A stretch of 64,000 nt of DNA from JARLGU01 sp036504535. GTDB taxonomy: Bacteria; Armatimonadota; Armatimonadia; Armatimonadales; Capsulimonadaceae. This document shows, piece after piece, positions 50,832-59,285 of the stretch. The translations under genes were made by a program, and so were the position numbers. The notes under the pieces are model-generated. The model did no database searches, was not told where the DNA came from, and saw only the letters and a list, made by a program, of their open reading frames with translations. Within the stretch, counting starts at the first letter, position 1. Every line of letters starts with the position of its first letter. Location of the stretch: positions 1 to 64,000 of the forward strand of contig DASXUY010000037.1 in the NCBI GenBank assembly GCA_036504535.1, in the 5' to 3' direction.

Positions 50832-51413
50832 TTAGCGCAGCATGGCCGCAGTCAAATCAGCGCGCTTTGCGTACTCATCGTCGCCGATCATCGCCGGAAC
50901 GGCTCCGAGCGTCGATATCGGTTCCCGCAACTCAATCCAGGACTTGCAGCCGCCGTATTCGTCCTCGAACGGCACGGTCACTGGCGATTCCAATCGGTAC
51001 GCTCGGCAAATCAGCGCGAACACCGGCTTGTACGGCTCCCAATCATACCGTCCATCGATAAACTGGTCGCTCCAGATATGTTGCGGCGCGAGCTTCTTGA
51101 GCGCATCACGACTCTCTGCCCGCACAATGTCGGTCACATGGCACGCCGCCTCAAATCGTATCCGGTTCGGAGCGGGCCTCTTAGCCTCTTCGTCACGCAG
51201 CCAATCGAGAAAGCACGGCTGCACATCGCCAGCGCGCTCTGTTTCGTGGATAAATGTCGGCAGAATGAGAAAGTCGCGCGCCTTTAGATCAAACTCGCCA
51301 CTTTCCTCGATCAATCCGCCCTTTCGCAGGAGCAAAATCTGATGGTTCTCAAGCATCGCACGCTGAACCACCGCCCACTCTTTTAACGCAATACTAATCG
51401 TCTCAGGTAACAT
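50832..51413 (-). CDS. DUF1802 family protein
   Basis: About 193 residues from the ATG at 51413, backed by GAGGG seven bases upstream; the 51449 start lacks such a site. The family start is clear: SIALKEWAVVQRAML, then QILLLRKGGLIEESGEFDLK and LPTFIHETERAGDVQPCF. DUF1802 proteins are short and cytosolic and have no known role; they often occur alone. It is divergent from an unknown gene 107 bases away. Confidence 0.88.
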   Translation of the reverse strand: MLPETISIALKEWAVVQRAMLENHQILLLRKGGLIEESGEFDLKARDFLILPTFIHETERAGDVQPCFLDWLRDEEAKRPAPNRIRFEAACHVTDIVRAESRDALKKLAPQHIWSDQFIDGRYDWEPYKPVFALICRAYRLESPVTVPFEDEYGGCKSWIELREPISTLGAVPAMIGDDEYAKRADLTAAMLR

Positions 51414-51520
51414 AAACGCACCCTCTATCCAAGTTAATTCGGGCTTCAATCATCGGGCCGTCACCCGCGAAACAAGGAGCCAGCTAAACGCTGAGTTAAG
51501 TATACCGCGAGGCTTCCGCC

Positions 51521-52081
51521 ATGATACCGCTCTACTTCGACCGCTATCGCACAGTCGCATGGAACGTCGGCATCGTCCTTACACAGGTCCAGCTTGCCGA
51601 CCAGCTCGACGGCATCGCTGATTCTGCCCGCACCACGACCGTCATCCGCACCATGGCCGCCGCCTATCTCGACCTCCTCGCGCACGAGTTCCCAGTAATC
51701 GTCCCCCACCTCCCGGCGGACGTGCTCACACCCGACGCGCTGCTCGTTGAATCGCACGCCATCTACCGCGACGCCAGCCCATCCCCAGCGCTCATCTCCC
51801 GTTGCGCAGGCGACCTGACCGCTGGCGTAACCCCCGTGATCGTCACCGTGCAAAGCGCCGTTGTGCCCACCGACGGCCTGGCGCGCGACGCTGGCCTCGA
51901 AGGCCAAGTCGCCGTCTACAGTGTCGAGCAGTTCCTTACAGGCCTCGTCCTAAAAGACATCGTCATGGGTGGCCTCGCATGGCGATCCTGCGTTGTCAAG
52001 TTCTTGAACGCGTACAACTTCCTCATCGAGTCGTCGGGAAACCCCGCCTACGAAGAGTTGCTCATTGAAGCGCGGAAGTAA
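51521..52081 (+). CDS. Hypothetical protein
   Basis: The 186-residue product has no signal peptide or membrane helix and no motif I recognise. It is mixed alpha/beta, with VYSVEQFLTGLVLKDIVMGG in the C-terminal third and a Glu-rich end. GAGG lies eight bases before the ATG, and codon use matches its neighbours, so I consider it real. It is divergent from the DUF1802 gene and followed by a stop-proximal hairpin repeat. Confidence 0.65.
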   Translation: MIPLYFDRYRTVAWNVGIVLTQVQLADQLDGIADSARTTTVIRTMAAAYLDLLAHEFPVIVPHLPADVLTPDALLVESHAIYRDASPSPALISRCAGDLTAGVTPVIVTVQSAVVPTDGLARDAGLEGQVAVYSVEQFLTGLVLKDIVMGGLAWRSCVVKFLNAYNFLIESSGNPAYEELLIEARK

Positions 52082-52123
52082 CAGCTCCACAATTAACACC
52101 ACGCCGCGACCCAACGAGACTAA

Positions 52124-52180
52124 CATCCCGCCACCCTTACCCAAAAGAGACCGCGCGGCCCGGAGCGCTCCGAAATTCTT
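52124..52180 (+). repeat. Stop-proximal hairpin repeat
   Basis: GCCACCCTTACCCAAAAGAG, then ACCGCGCGGCCCGGAGCGCTCC with two small palindromes, then GAAATTC. Almost the same sequence recurs at 52629-52683. Confidence 0.7.
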
Positions 52181-52230
52181 GTATACTTAACATAACAAAG
52201 CCCCAATCTTAATGCTAAGGTCCCAACATC

Positions 52231-52542
52231 ATGCACAAGCTCTACTCATCGCCAGTGCTTCTCAAGGTTGAATTGATCAAGAGTCTGCTCGATGATAGCG
52301 GCATCGAGGCGGTCATTCGAAATCAATACCTTGTTATGGCTCGCGGCGATGTGCCGTACACTGAATCTTGGCCCGAAGTCTGGGTCAGCGACGCGCACAC
52401 GGACGCAGCCCGGCAACTGCTCGCGGAATTCAACAGTGAGCCTGTGAGCGCACAACCCGATTGGATCTGCAAGAGGTGCGGCGAAACGATCGAGGGTCAG
52501 TTTAGCGACTGCTGGAAGTGCGCTGATCCCATACGAGAATAG
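52231..52542 (+). CDS. DUF2007 domain protein with C-terminal zinc ribbon
   Basis: The 103-residue protein begins with the DUF2007 pattern KLYSSPVLLKVELIKSLLDD, GIEAVIRNQ and WPEVWVSDAHTDAARQLL. A C-terminal CKRCGE ... CWKC pair, each CxxC, makes a zinc-ribbon-like end. DUF2007 is described as a putative signal-transducing domain with unknown partners. It sits between two stop-proximal repeats. Confidence 0.85.
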   Translation: MHKLYSSPVLLKVELIKSLLDDSGIEAVIRNQYLVMARGDVPYTESWPEVWVSDAHTDAARQLLAEFNSEPVSAQPDWICKRCGETIEGQFSDCWKCADPIRE

Positions 52543-52628
52543 CTCAACAATCGTCGCCAGGCCCGCCCAATCGCGTATCAAAACCACGGCATGACTACGA
52601 CCACCAAGTGCATGGTAAGCGACCCTAA

Positions 52629-52683
52629 CACCACGCCACCCTTACCCAAAGGTGGCCGCGCGGCCCGGAGCGCTCCTAAAATC
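52629..52683 (+). repeat. Stop-proximal hairpin repeat
   Basis: CGCCACCCTTACCCAAAGG, GGCCGCGCGGCC, GGAGCGCTCC, TAAAATCC. This is the cleanest copy of the family and lies between convergent genes. Confidence 0.7.
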
Positions 52684-52704
52684 CTCAACCACAATCCAGC
52701 ACCC

Positions 52705-55700
52705 CTAGCTGCCAGCCGTAATGTCTACCAGCGACGCGTCGTCGTATTCAACGTAGCCTGGTGACGGGTCGTGAAAGCTCTGTAAGCGGAGGCTGATGCC
52801 TGCCCAGGCGCTGGTCGGAGCGGCGGTGAATGTGACCGAGTAGCGCCTCCATCCCGTAGCTGGTTCAGTGCTGGCTACCTGCGCGACATGCGCGGCAAGA
52901 TATGGCGAACCGCCACTCTGAGCCCCCCTCTCCTCAACCACAGGACACGGCCATCCGCTGCGTGTTCGCGATTTACACGCCACCGAGAAGACATAGCGAT
53001 GACCGGCAATCAATGGCGCCGCTTGCGTCCACTCAGCCAATCCGTCCGGACCTGTAGGTTCCGTCGGACCGTCAATACGTACCGCATGCGCGCCGTCGTA
53101 GCTGTCGGGCGCAAGACTAAACACGGCCGCAGGCTTGGGATCTTTGTAGCGCAAGTTACCGCTCCAGTTGGCCGGCAGCTTAGTTGTGGGCGAAATGTCC
53201 TCGAACGATGGATTCGCAAGAAGGTTACTAGCAGCATCTTGTTCGGGCGCGCCGCCTGCGTTCACAAACGTCAGATCGCCAAGCTCCCACGGATGTTTCG
53301 AGCTGATGCCATCACCAAACCACGAAATGAACTTGCGGTCGTGCGGCTGACCGTCGCTATCGTCGACAATAATGCCGAAGCCGATCTGTCGGCCCGCCAC
53401 AGGCCGGAAGCTGCCCAGCTCTATCCACGGGATTGCTACCTGGTACACGGCGTTACCATCGATGCCGGTCTGCTTGACAATCAGTCGCTTGGGGTCCGTT
53501 TCCACAGGTATCGCAGGAGCGGGCTGAAAGCGGTAAATGGCGTTCCCGGTGGGCGTCGCTCCAGCGCCAAATTGCCACAGTTTCGATGATGGCGAGAGCG
53601 AATGCTCAAGGTCAAAGCCAATCTCAAGAGCATCGTTCAGGAAGATCGCATTTGCCGAACTAGTCGCGCTGAACTTGTCGTCCCGAGTTTCGACCCCCAC
53701 GTAAAAATTCACATCGTCCCACATCGTGCGTATAGTCGCGCTGATGTCAGCTGGCCCCTTCCACGGCACGCCCCCGATCTCGTTCACCTGCGACGCCCGG
53801 TCGGCATGCAGCCGGTCGGATTTTTCCCATCCTGCCCATGTGCCGTCTGGAACGAAGCCCGCCGACGCCTTGACACAGCGGGCGAACGTGTCCGCATATC
53901 GCACATCGAACGACATACCTGCCGAGTCAGCGACGCTAACCCCAACGGTCGAACGAACACGGTCGTCACGGGCCTGCAGTGTCACGTTCAAATCTGCGTC
54001 TTTGGTCTGGTGAGCGGGGATATCCAATGTGAGGTTCGCGGGCGTGACGCGTACCGCTGCGTCCCCGCTCTCCGGCGCCAGCGCTAGATGGCGTGGCGAA
54101 CTGGTGTTGTTCGTTATTGTGACGTGAACCGTCGACGGTCCCGAAGACAGTATGGTGGCATTGCGCACCGCGACATCGACAGCAGTGCTCTTTTCCATCG
54201 TCAACGCGCCAAGCACAAACTGCGGATACTTCCCAAGCGTAAGCGAGAGCAATCCGCCCTTAGTCGAGGTACGGACACGGTTCCCGAAAATATCTGCTAC
54301 ATCCACTGCTGGACGCCCCGTGTCCAGTGTCAGCGATTTGCCTGACTCTGACCAACCGACCCCAACCAACGCCCCGTCGATCTTCTTCCACACGTAGAGT
54401 ACGCCACCTGGCACATCGATTGTGCGCGCGATGCTGCCAGCGCCGAGAGTGGACGCCAACACAATGTAGGCGGCAGCGGAAGGGCGCGGGGACCAGTCGG
54501 AGTCGAACAGGTAGTGATTCTCAACGCCTCGACCGCCTTGCAGGATGAACCAGTCCAGCCGCTTCACCCAGGGTGAGCGGGCACGAACGTTGAGGAATGT
54601 CTTGACCAACGCGTCCGCCTGCTGCTGCTCACCGGAAACACGGGCAACACCGCTGGGAAGCACGTCAAGCCCCACCTCGGGGATGACCCCAAAGCGCGTC
54701 TTGTACCCATCGGCAGTGAGGACATCGCCAATCTTCCGCGCCATCTCCGGAGTGTTTCCGTAGCCGTTAAATCCCCAGATATCAAACTTGCCCGACGCGC
54801 CAAGGATCGTTTGGAACATCTTAGCTACGTGCGCGTCGCCATCACTGGCGTGCGCCGGACCGAACAGGCACACCGGGTTTGCCGCTTTGGCCGCTTCGTA
54901 CGCCGCCGTGTACGCTGCCATCCACTGCCGCGTCGTGCCGTCCCATCCGGTCGCGCACCGGGCATCAGGCTCATCAGGCGAACTCCCGCCGAGGCCCTCA
55001 TTGCCAAACAGGAAGAACTTGACATCGCTGCCAAAACCCTTCACCTGCTCGTAGTTGTATTGACGGAACGCGTCGAGTTCCGCAGCATTATGGGGTGCCC
55101 AGCCTTTGCTCTGCTCCATGAACGACACCCAACCCTCAATGCCATAGCGCTTCATGACCGGCAGCACATCGGCGCGCCATCGGGCAACCTTTTCGCGAGC
55201 CGCAGCCGCCGAGCGATCAGCATTCGCGAGGTCGAGGCCCGTGTAGCGACTCTGGAGGCGGATACCGCGAACTCCCATCAGGCGCAAGAGACGCATCTGG
55301 AAGTCGATATCGCTGGCATCCATGTTCATCTCAGCATCCGCCTGTATTCCCGTAGGGTGCATATCGAACGGGTACTCCTCGCTATGGCGAACTGCATCGG
55401 GAATCGCTGGCCGGTCAAGCCACGCAAACCGAGTGAACGACTCGGCGCACGGCTGCCCATCTTCCGCTGCTGCGAGCTGAACATAGTAAGCGCCCTTCGC
55501 GGGCGGTGGCGCAACGGCGACATCGGCCACCGCCGTTGCGAAAGGCTTCAATTCGACACTGCGCTTTGCCTGATCCGTTTGCTTCCCTGCCCAGTCGAAT
55601 ACAGTGGCCGTGATGTCCACTCGTCGCGTCACTGGCAAGAGGTTGCCGGTAGCAATATTCAGTACTGGCACGGCCTTATCTTGAACAAAAAACAGGTTGG

Positions 55701-56913
55701 CATCGCGCTGGCGCTCCGAGAATAACGACACCGTATTGAGGCGCGTCTGAGCGACCGCGACAAATGGCGGCAGGCTCCCCTGCGCGGACCGCAGGAGCGT
55801 TGCGTACGGAGACGGCTGCCAAGCCCCGGGTTTCGATCCAGCGGGTGCCTGCCACAGCGAAACACCGTCGACGGCCACGCGGCCCCAGTTCGATACCATC
55901 GGCACGCTCATCCATGGAACGATACGCTGCTCCTGATAAGCGGAAACTGCGCGAACGTGGCTTGCTCCGACGGGCGGTTCGAGCGGCCCGATCACATAGA
56001 GAAACCGCTGCCCGCGCAGGGGAAAAAGCTTGGAATCGTTGAACTCGAAAACATGCTGAGCATCACGAATTGAAACTGCCTTGAGGTCGCCGTTCGCTTG
56101 TCGTGCGTAAAACTCCAGGATTAACGGCGATGGGAACCCATGGGGCGTAGCATGTGAGCTATAGCTCACCCAGTAGCTCAGCCACACTGGTTTCGAACCA
56201 TCGATACCCGCAAGCGGTGATGCAAACGCATTCGGCATCGCCCCTGCGCCGAGAACTATGTTCGTGACAGGAGATGCATCAGCGAGGGTATCTAGGCGCG
56301 GTGGCGCGACCGGCATGAACCCGGTGAAGAGGTTTCGCGAAAAGCTCCCGCCCGATGGCGCGACGGAGTTCGACGACGCTTCAGGGGCTTTTGCTTGATT
56401 GTCGTCGCCAATGGTAGCGCGCACCGACGTCACGTTCACCCAATCGCCGCCACGCGCACGTGGCAGAACGAGCTCGATTTCTCCCCAGCTAATCGATGTT
56501 CGCGCAGCCTGCCCTGTCACACTGGCGCTCACCGTTCGCACCTCTTTCGGCAGCGTGACCACAGCCGAGAGAGTAGGGTCGTGGTAGCCAAGGGAAAGAT
56601 CAGTCGTCGCCACATCGACACCGCTAGAGTTGAGCCACCGGACTCGAAGCTCGACGGAGTTGACGGACGGCTCAGCGCGCACGTCGCACGACGCCGTATA
56701 CGTCGTCAGGGATCGCGCTGGAAACCGACCGATGGGAATCGCAAGCGGTGCCTTGGGGTCGGTGATGTCGTACCGATACCCGCCGTCGATTGCGACGCGG
56801 GTTATCCCCTGGGGCAGGTAATCGGAGGCGGTGACAATCGGCGCAGTTGACTGTGCCGCAACTGAAGGCGCTGACAGCAACAGAACGGCGACAACAATAG
56901 CTAGCAGTGGCAT
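52705..56913 (-). CDS. Very large secreted clan GH-A-like glycoside hydrolase with CBM9-like and second C-terminal CBM (module 3 enzyme)
   Basis: The 1402-residue protein has a signal peptide (LLAIVVAVLLLSAPSVAAQ), about 480 residues of N-terminal beta domains, then a TIM-barrel region from about 510 to 830. FFLFGNEGLGG (near 636) and FGVIPEVGLDVLP (near 744) have the Asn-Glu and late Glu expected for acid/base and nucleophile of a retaining GH-A enzyme. A CBM9-like domain follows near 1035-1220 (IRTMWDDVNFYVGVETRD), and a last jelly-roll (NLLANPSFEDISP ... YVEYDDASLVDI) is CBM4/9-like. I cannot name the family; GH39-like is one option. It starts 40 bases past DUF1559 gene 3, so it is in an operon with it. 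Confidence 0.82.
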   Translation of the reverse strand: MPLLAIVVAVLLLSAPSVAAQSTAPIVTASDYLPQGITRVAIDGGYRYDITDPKAPLAIPIGRFPARSLTTYTASCDVRAEPSVNSVELRVRWLNSSGVDVATTDLSLGYHDPTLSAVVTLPKEVRTVSASVTGQAARTSISWGEIELVLPRARGGDWVNVTSVRATIGDDNQAKAPEASSNSVAPSGGSFSRNLFTGFMPVAPPRLDTLADASPVTNIVLGAGAMPNAFASPLAGIDGSKPVWLSYWVSYSSHATPHGFPSPLILEFYARQANGDLKAVSIRDAQHVFEFNDSKLFPLRGQRFLYVIGPLEPPVGASHVRAVSAYQEQRIVPWMSVPMVSNWGRVAVDGVSLWQAPAGSKPGAWQPSPYATLLRSAQGSLPPFVAVAQTRLNTVSLFSERQRDANLFFVQDKAVPVLNIATGNLLPVTRRVDITATVFDWAGKQTDQAKRSVELKPFATAVADVAVAPPPAKGAYYVQLAAAEDGQPCAESFTRFAWLDRPAIPDAVRHSEEYPFDMHPTGIQADAEMNMDASDIDFQMRLLRLMGVRGIRLQSRYTGLDLANADRSAAAAREKVARWRADVLPVMKRYGIEGWVSFMEQSKGWAPHNAAELDAFRQYNYEQVKGFGSDVKFFLFGNEGLGGSSPDEPDARCATGWDGTTRQWMAAYTAAYEAAKAANPVCLFGPAHASDGDAHVAKMFQTILGASGKFDIWGFNGYGNTPEMARKIGDVLTADGYKTRFGVIPEVGLDVLPSGVARVSGEQQQADALVKTFLNVRARSPWVKRLDWFILQGGRGVENHYLFDSDWSPRPSAAAYIVLASTLGAGSIARTIDVPGGVLYVWKKIDGALVGVGWSESGKSLTLDTGRPAVDVADIFGNRVRTSTKGGLLSLTLGKYPQFVLGALTMEKSTAVDVAVRNATILSSGPSTVHVTITNNTSSPRHLALAPESGDAAVRVTPANLTLDIPAHQTKDADLNVTLQARDDRVRSTVGVSVADSAGMSFDVRYADTFARCVKASAGFVPDGTWAGWEKSDRLHADRASQVNEIGGVPWKGPADISATIRTMWDDVNFYVGVETRDDKFSATSSANAIFLNDALEIGFDLEHSLSPSSKLWQFGAGATPTGNAIYRFQPAPAIPVETDPKRLIVKQTGIDGNAVYQVAIPWIELGSFRPVAGRQIGFGIIVDDSDGQPHDRKFISWFGDGISSKHPWELGDLTFVNAGGAPEQDAASNLLANPSFEDISPTTKLPANWSGNLRYKDPKPAAVFSLAPDSYDGAHAVRIDGPTEPTGPDGLAEWTQAAPLIAGHRYVFSVACKSRTRSGWPCPVVEERGAQSGGSPYLAAHVAQVASTEPATGWRRYSVTFTAAPTSAWAGISLRLQSFHDPSPGYVEYDDASLVDITAGS

Positions 56914-56953
56914 GATGTGTTCTTCCGGGGACCAACGAGCAGACTTGTGGTTT

Positions 56954-57808
56954 TTATCGGTCCCAGCCGTAAGCCGTCGTGAGGATAGTGTTGGCGTTCG
57001 CCATCCCTGACGCGTTCAGGTGGCTCGCAAGTGTTCCACCGTCATTAAACCAGAGCGAGCCACTCGCGCTGACTGTGTTCGACGGCATCAGCGTCTTTAC
57101 ATGCCCATCGGCGAACAAGTAATTTGACATGCTGGTGTGTCCCGCATAGAGGCAGGAATAAGCGCTGCTGTTGCCGGAAATCGCACAGCCAGCGTAGGCT
57201 GCCGTGAGGCCGTCACCGATGTCGAACTCAGCTTTCGAGCGAACCGACTCCAGGACAGCAATTGTTGCCGACGGTTGCCTGATCTTTGATAGGGATACAC
57301 CAGGTGGATTGGGCGGCGTGCTACCGTAATAGCCTGTACTGAACGGTGACCCCGATTCGACCGTGTAGCCTATGGCCGAATTGTGCGATCCGGAGAGGTT
57401 CGCGGCATACGAGGCGTTCAACTTGGGCGTGAAGTTGTAGTTTGTGTTCGAGTTCTGGATGCCCGCGTTCGGGTTGGATGGGCATTCGAAGACCTTAACG
57501 CTTTTCACGTACGGGTAGATCAACTGCCGCCAATCGTCGTACGAAGCACCATGCGTGGCAATCCAGGCAACTCCGTTGCCCTGATCCTCACACTGAGTGG
57601 CGAGCGGCATGGACTCGTCGTAATCCTGGGTGTATTGTGTAAGAGCAAGCCCCATCTGCTTCATGTTGCTCAAACACGAACTCTGTCGTGCCTTTTCGCG
57701 GGTCTTCGCGAAGACAGGAAAAAGTATAGCTGCGAGAATCGCTATAATAGCTATAACAACTAATAATTCGATCAGAGTGAATCCCGAATTTCGAAACGAT
57801 CTGTTCAT
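56954..57808 (-). CDS. DUF1559 protein with type IV pilin-like N-terminus (module 3)
   Basis: The 284-residue protein has NSGFTLIELLVVIAIIAI with Gly at -1 of the prepilin-peptidase site, FPVFAKTREKARQSSCLSNM, and the DUF1559 end motif AGHTSMSNYLFADGHVKTL. GGAGG lies just upstream of the ATG. It starts 34 bases after the GntR-type regulator stop and ends 40 bases before the large GH start, so the three genes form a tight operon. The role is unknown, but position in every module suggests a partner to the enzyme. Confidence 0.92.
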   Translation of the reverse strand: MNRSFRNSGFTLIELLVVIAIIAILAAILFPVFAKTREKARQSSCLSNMKQMGLALTQYTQDYDESMPLATQCEDQGNGVAWIATHGASYDDWRQLIYPYVKSVKVFECPSNPNAGIQNSNTNYNFTPKLNASYAANLSGSHNSAIGYTVESGSPFSTGYYGSTPPNPPGVSLSKIRQPSATIAVLESVRSKAEFDIGDGLTAAYAGCAISGNSSAYSCLYAGHTSMSNYLFADGHVKTLMPSNTVSASGSLWFNDGGTLASHLNASGMANANTILTTAYGWDR

Positions 57809-57842
57809 GTCTGTTCATCCTCCAATGCCCGTAGGCGGCAGT

Positions 57843-59009
57843 CTATGACGATAAAGGGACCATACTTGAATGCCGAACAACTACTCCAGCGTCGACGCCC
57901 TCAGCTAGCGGCCCCTGCTCGCCGCTCAGCAACCTCGACAACAGGCCGATGGAACTCGCTGCAAGTAAGCCAATTGGACGCTGCACCGACGACAAGCGTT
58001 CGTTCCGCGCTTCTGCCGAGTTATCGAACCCTACCAAAGCGTAATCTCGCCCTGCCTGTAGCCCCAAATGCTCGACCGCTTTCGCAAACCCTAACGCATA
58101 GCAATCGTTCCCGGCCATGACCCCGTCGAATCCTATGTCCGCCGTGATCGCACGCGACGCAAACTCGAACGACTCCATCGTACTCCACGCAAAGTCGGCT
58201 TCAGGAGCAAATCGAGGCACTGAGACTCTTTCGGATCCGACCAGTTCAGTGAGAACGCTCTGGGGCAACCCCGATTCGGCAATCGCTTCGCGCGCCCCTT
58301 CTATACGATCGGTCATCCATGTCGACGTCTTTGGCGCAAATGCCAGCAGTCGACGGCAGCCACGCTCCAGAAGATGTCGCGCAACCGTTCTACCCCACGC
58401 CTTATTGTCAAAGTAAGCACATGAGACACGCGATAATACGCGATGGCCGGTAGCGAAAACAATCGGGACTCTCCCGTGTAGCTCACGAGAGATCAACTCA
58501 TTGATCTGCGCCGTGTCGTGCTCGTTCACGACGACTATTCCGTTAACTCCGTGCTCGATCAAACGAGAAACACTGTCCGCCAGCGGAATAATCGACAGGT
58601 CAGGACGATAGATGTTGTAATAGACCGAGGATCCCTTGGCAGTCGAAATTATTCGTTCCAGCTCCTCGATCACCGCATCGCTCGTGGACTTTGCCGATTC
58701 CGGTCGATTTGGATACACTCGCGCAAGGATACCGACTAGCCCAAGCCCGACGCCATCTGACACATCTGCTTTTGTATGCGAGACGCAACTTGTGGCAGAC
58801 ACATAAGTCCCGCGACCATTCTCGGTCCGCAGCAGGCCTTCCCCGACCAAATCATCAATCGCCGATTGTATGGTCATCTGGGCCACTGCGTATTCGCTAG
58901 CCAGCAGTCGCCTGCCAGGCAGCGACGCACCCGCCGGATAATGCCCGCTGCTTATCCGTCGCCGCAGATGATCAGCTACAACGATATGTTTGGGTTGTCG
59001 GTTACGCAT
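57843..59009 (-). CDS. GntR-type HTH / LacI-type sensor hybrid regulator (module 3)
   Basis: The 388-residue protein begins with the winged helix: HIVVADHLRRRISSGHYPAG, SLPGRRLLASEYAVAQMTIQ, GLLRTENGRGTYVS. The rest is a LacI-like sensor with GHRVLSRVSCAYFDN, DGVMAGNDCYALGFAKAVEH and ALVGFDNSAEARNERLSSVQ. It has the same AraR-like plan as the module 2 regulator. A perfect -35/-10 promoter and an operator-like inverted repeat sit right upstream. It probably responds to a sugar released by the clan GH-A enzyme and controls its own operon; the ligand is unknown. Confidence 0.92.
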   Translation of the reverse strand: MRNRQPKHIVVADHLRRRISSGHYPAGASLPGRRLLASEYAVAQMTIQSAIDDLVGEGLLRTENGRGTYVSATSCVSHTKADVSDGVGLGLVGILARVYPNRPESAKSTSDAVIEELERIISTAKGSSVYYNIYRPDLSIIPLADSVSRLIEHGVNGIVVVNEHDTAQINELISRELHGRVPIVFATGHRVLSRVSCAYFDNKAWGRTVARHLLERGCRRLLAFAPKTSTWMTDRIEGAREAIAESGLPQSVLTELVGSERVSVPRFAPEADFAWSTMESFEFASRAITADIGFDGVMAGNDCYALGFAKAVEHLGLQAGRDYALVGFDNSAEARNERLSSVQRPIGLLAASSIGLLSRLLSGEQGPLAEGVDAGVVVRHSSMVPLSS

Positions 59010-59016
59010 AAAATAG

Positions 59017-59067
59017 ATAGACCGTTTCTATTATTTGTATTATAAACGTCTAGTTCGTCCCTGTCAA
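59017..59067 (-). promoter_or_regulatory. Consensus promoter and inverted repeat of the module 3 regulator
   Basis: Minus strand: TTGACA (59067-59062), 17 bases, TATAAT (59044-59039). An inverted repeat ATAGA-N5-TCTAT lies at 59017-59031, at the expected transcript start. The 5-base spacer is the same as in the module 2 operator. Confidence 0.8.
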
Positions 59068-59220
59068 GCTGAATGCGCCAATGGAACGACAATTATTAGA
59101 TCGATCAATCTAAAATCATAAGGCGTAACTAGCTATAGCTCTGTCACCTCGACCCAAATCGCATCCTTTGAGGAATGCTCGCCATTATTTTAAGCTTTTT
59201 TTGCTACAGCCTTTCCGGAA

Positions 59221-59249
59221 TTGGACACCGTACGGGAGTTAAGTATAAT
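59221..59249 (+). promoter_or_regulatory. Promoter of xseA-xseB
   Basis: TTGGAC (59221-59226), 17 bases, TATAAT (59244-59249). It lies 37 bases before the ATG at 59286. An earlier ATG at 59175 would precede this promoter, which supports the later start. Confidence 0.8.
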
Positions 59250-59285
59250 AGAGGTTCGCGTAACTTGAGTACCACCAACCACGAC

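Noticed and set aside
50858..50880. ACGCAAAGC-like sequence suggesting another GEMM riboswitch
   Set aside because: It lies inside the DUF1802 coding region, and the flanking GGCAAAC and GNRA-capped stem are absent.
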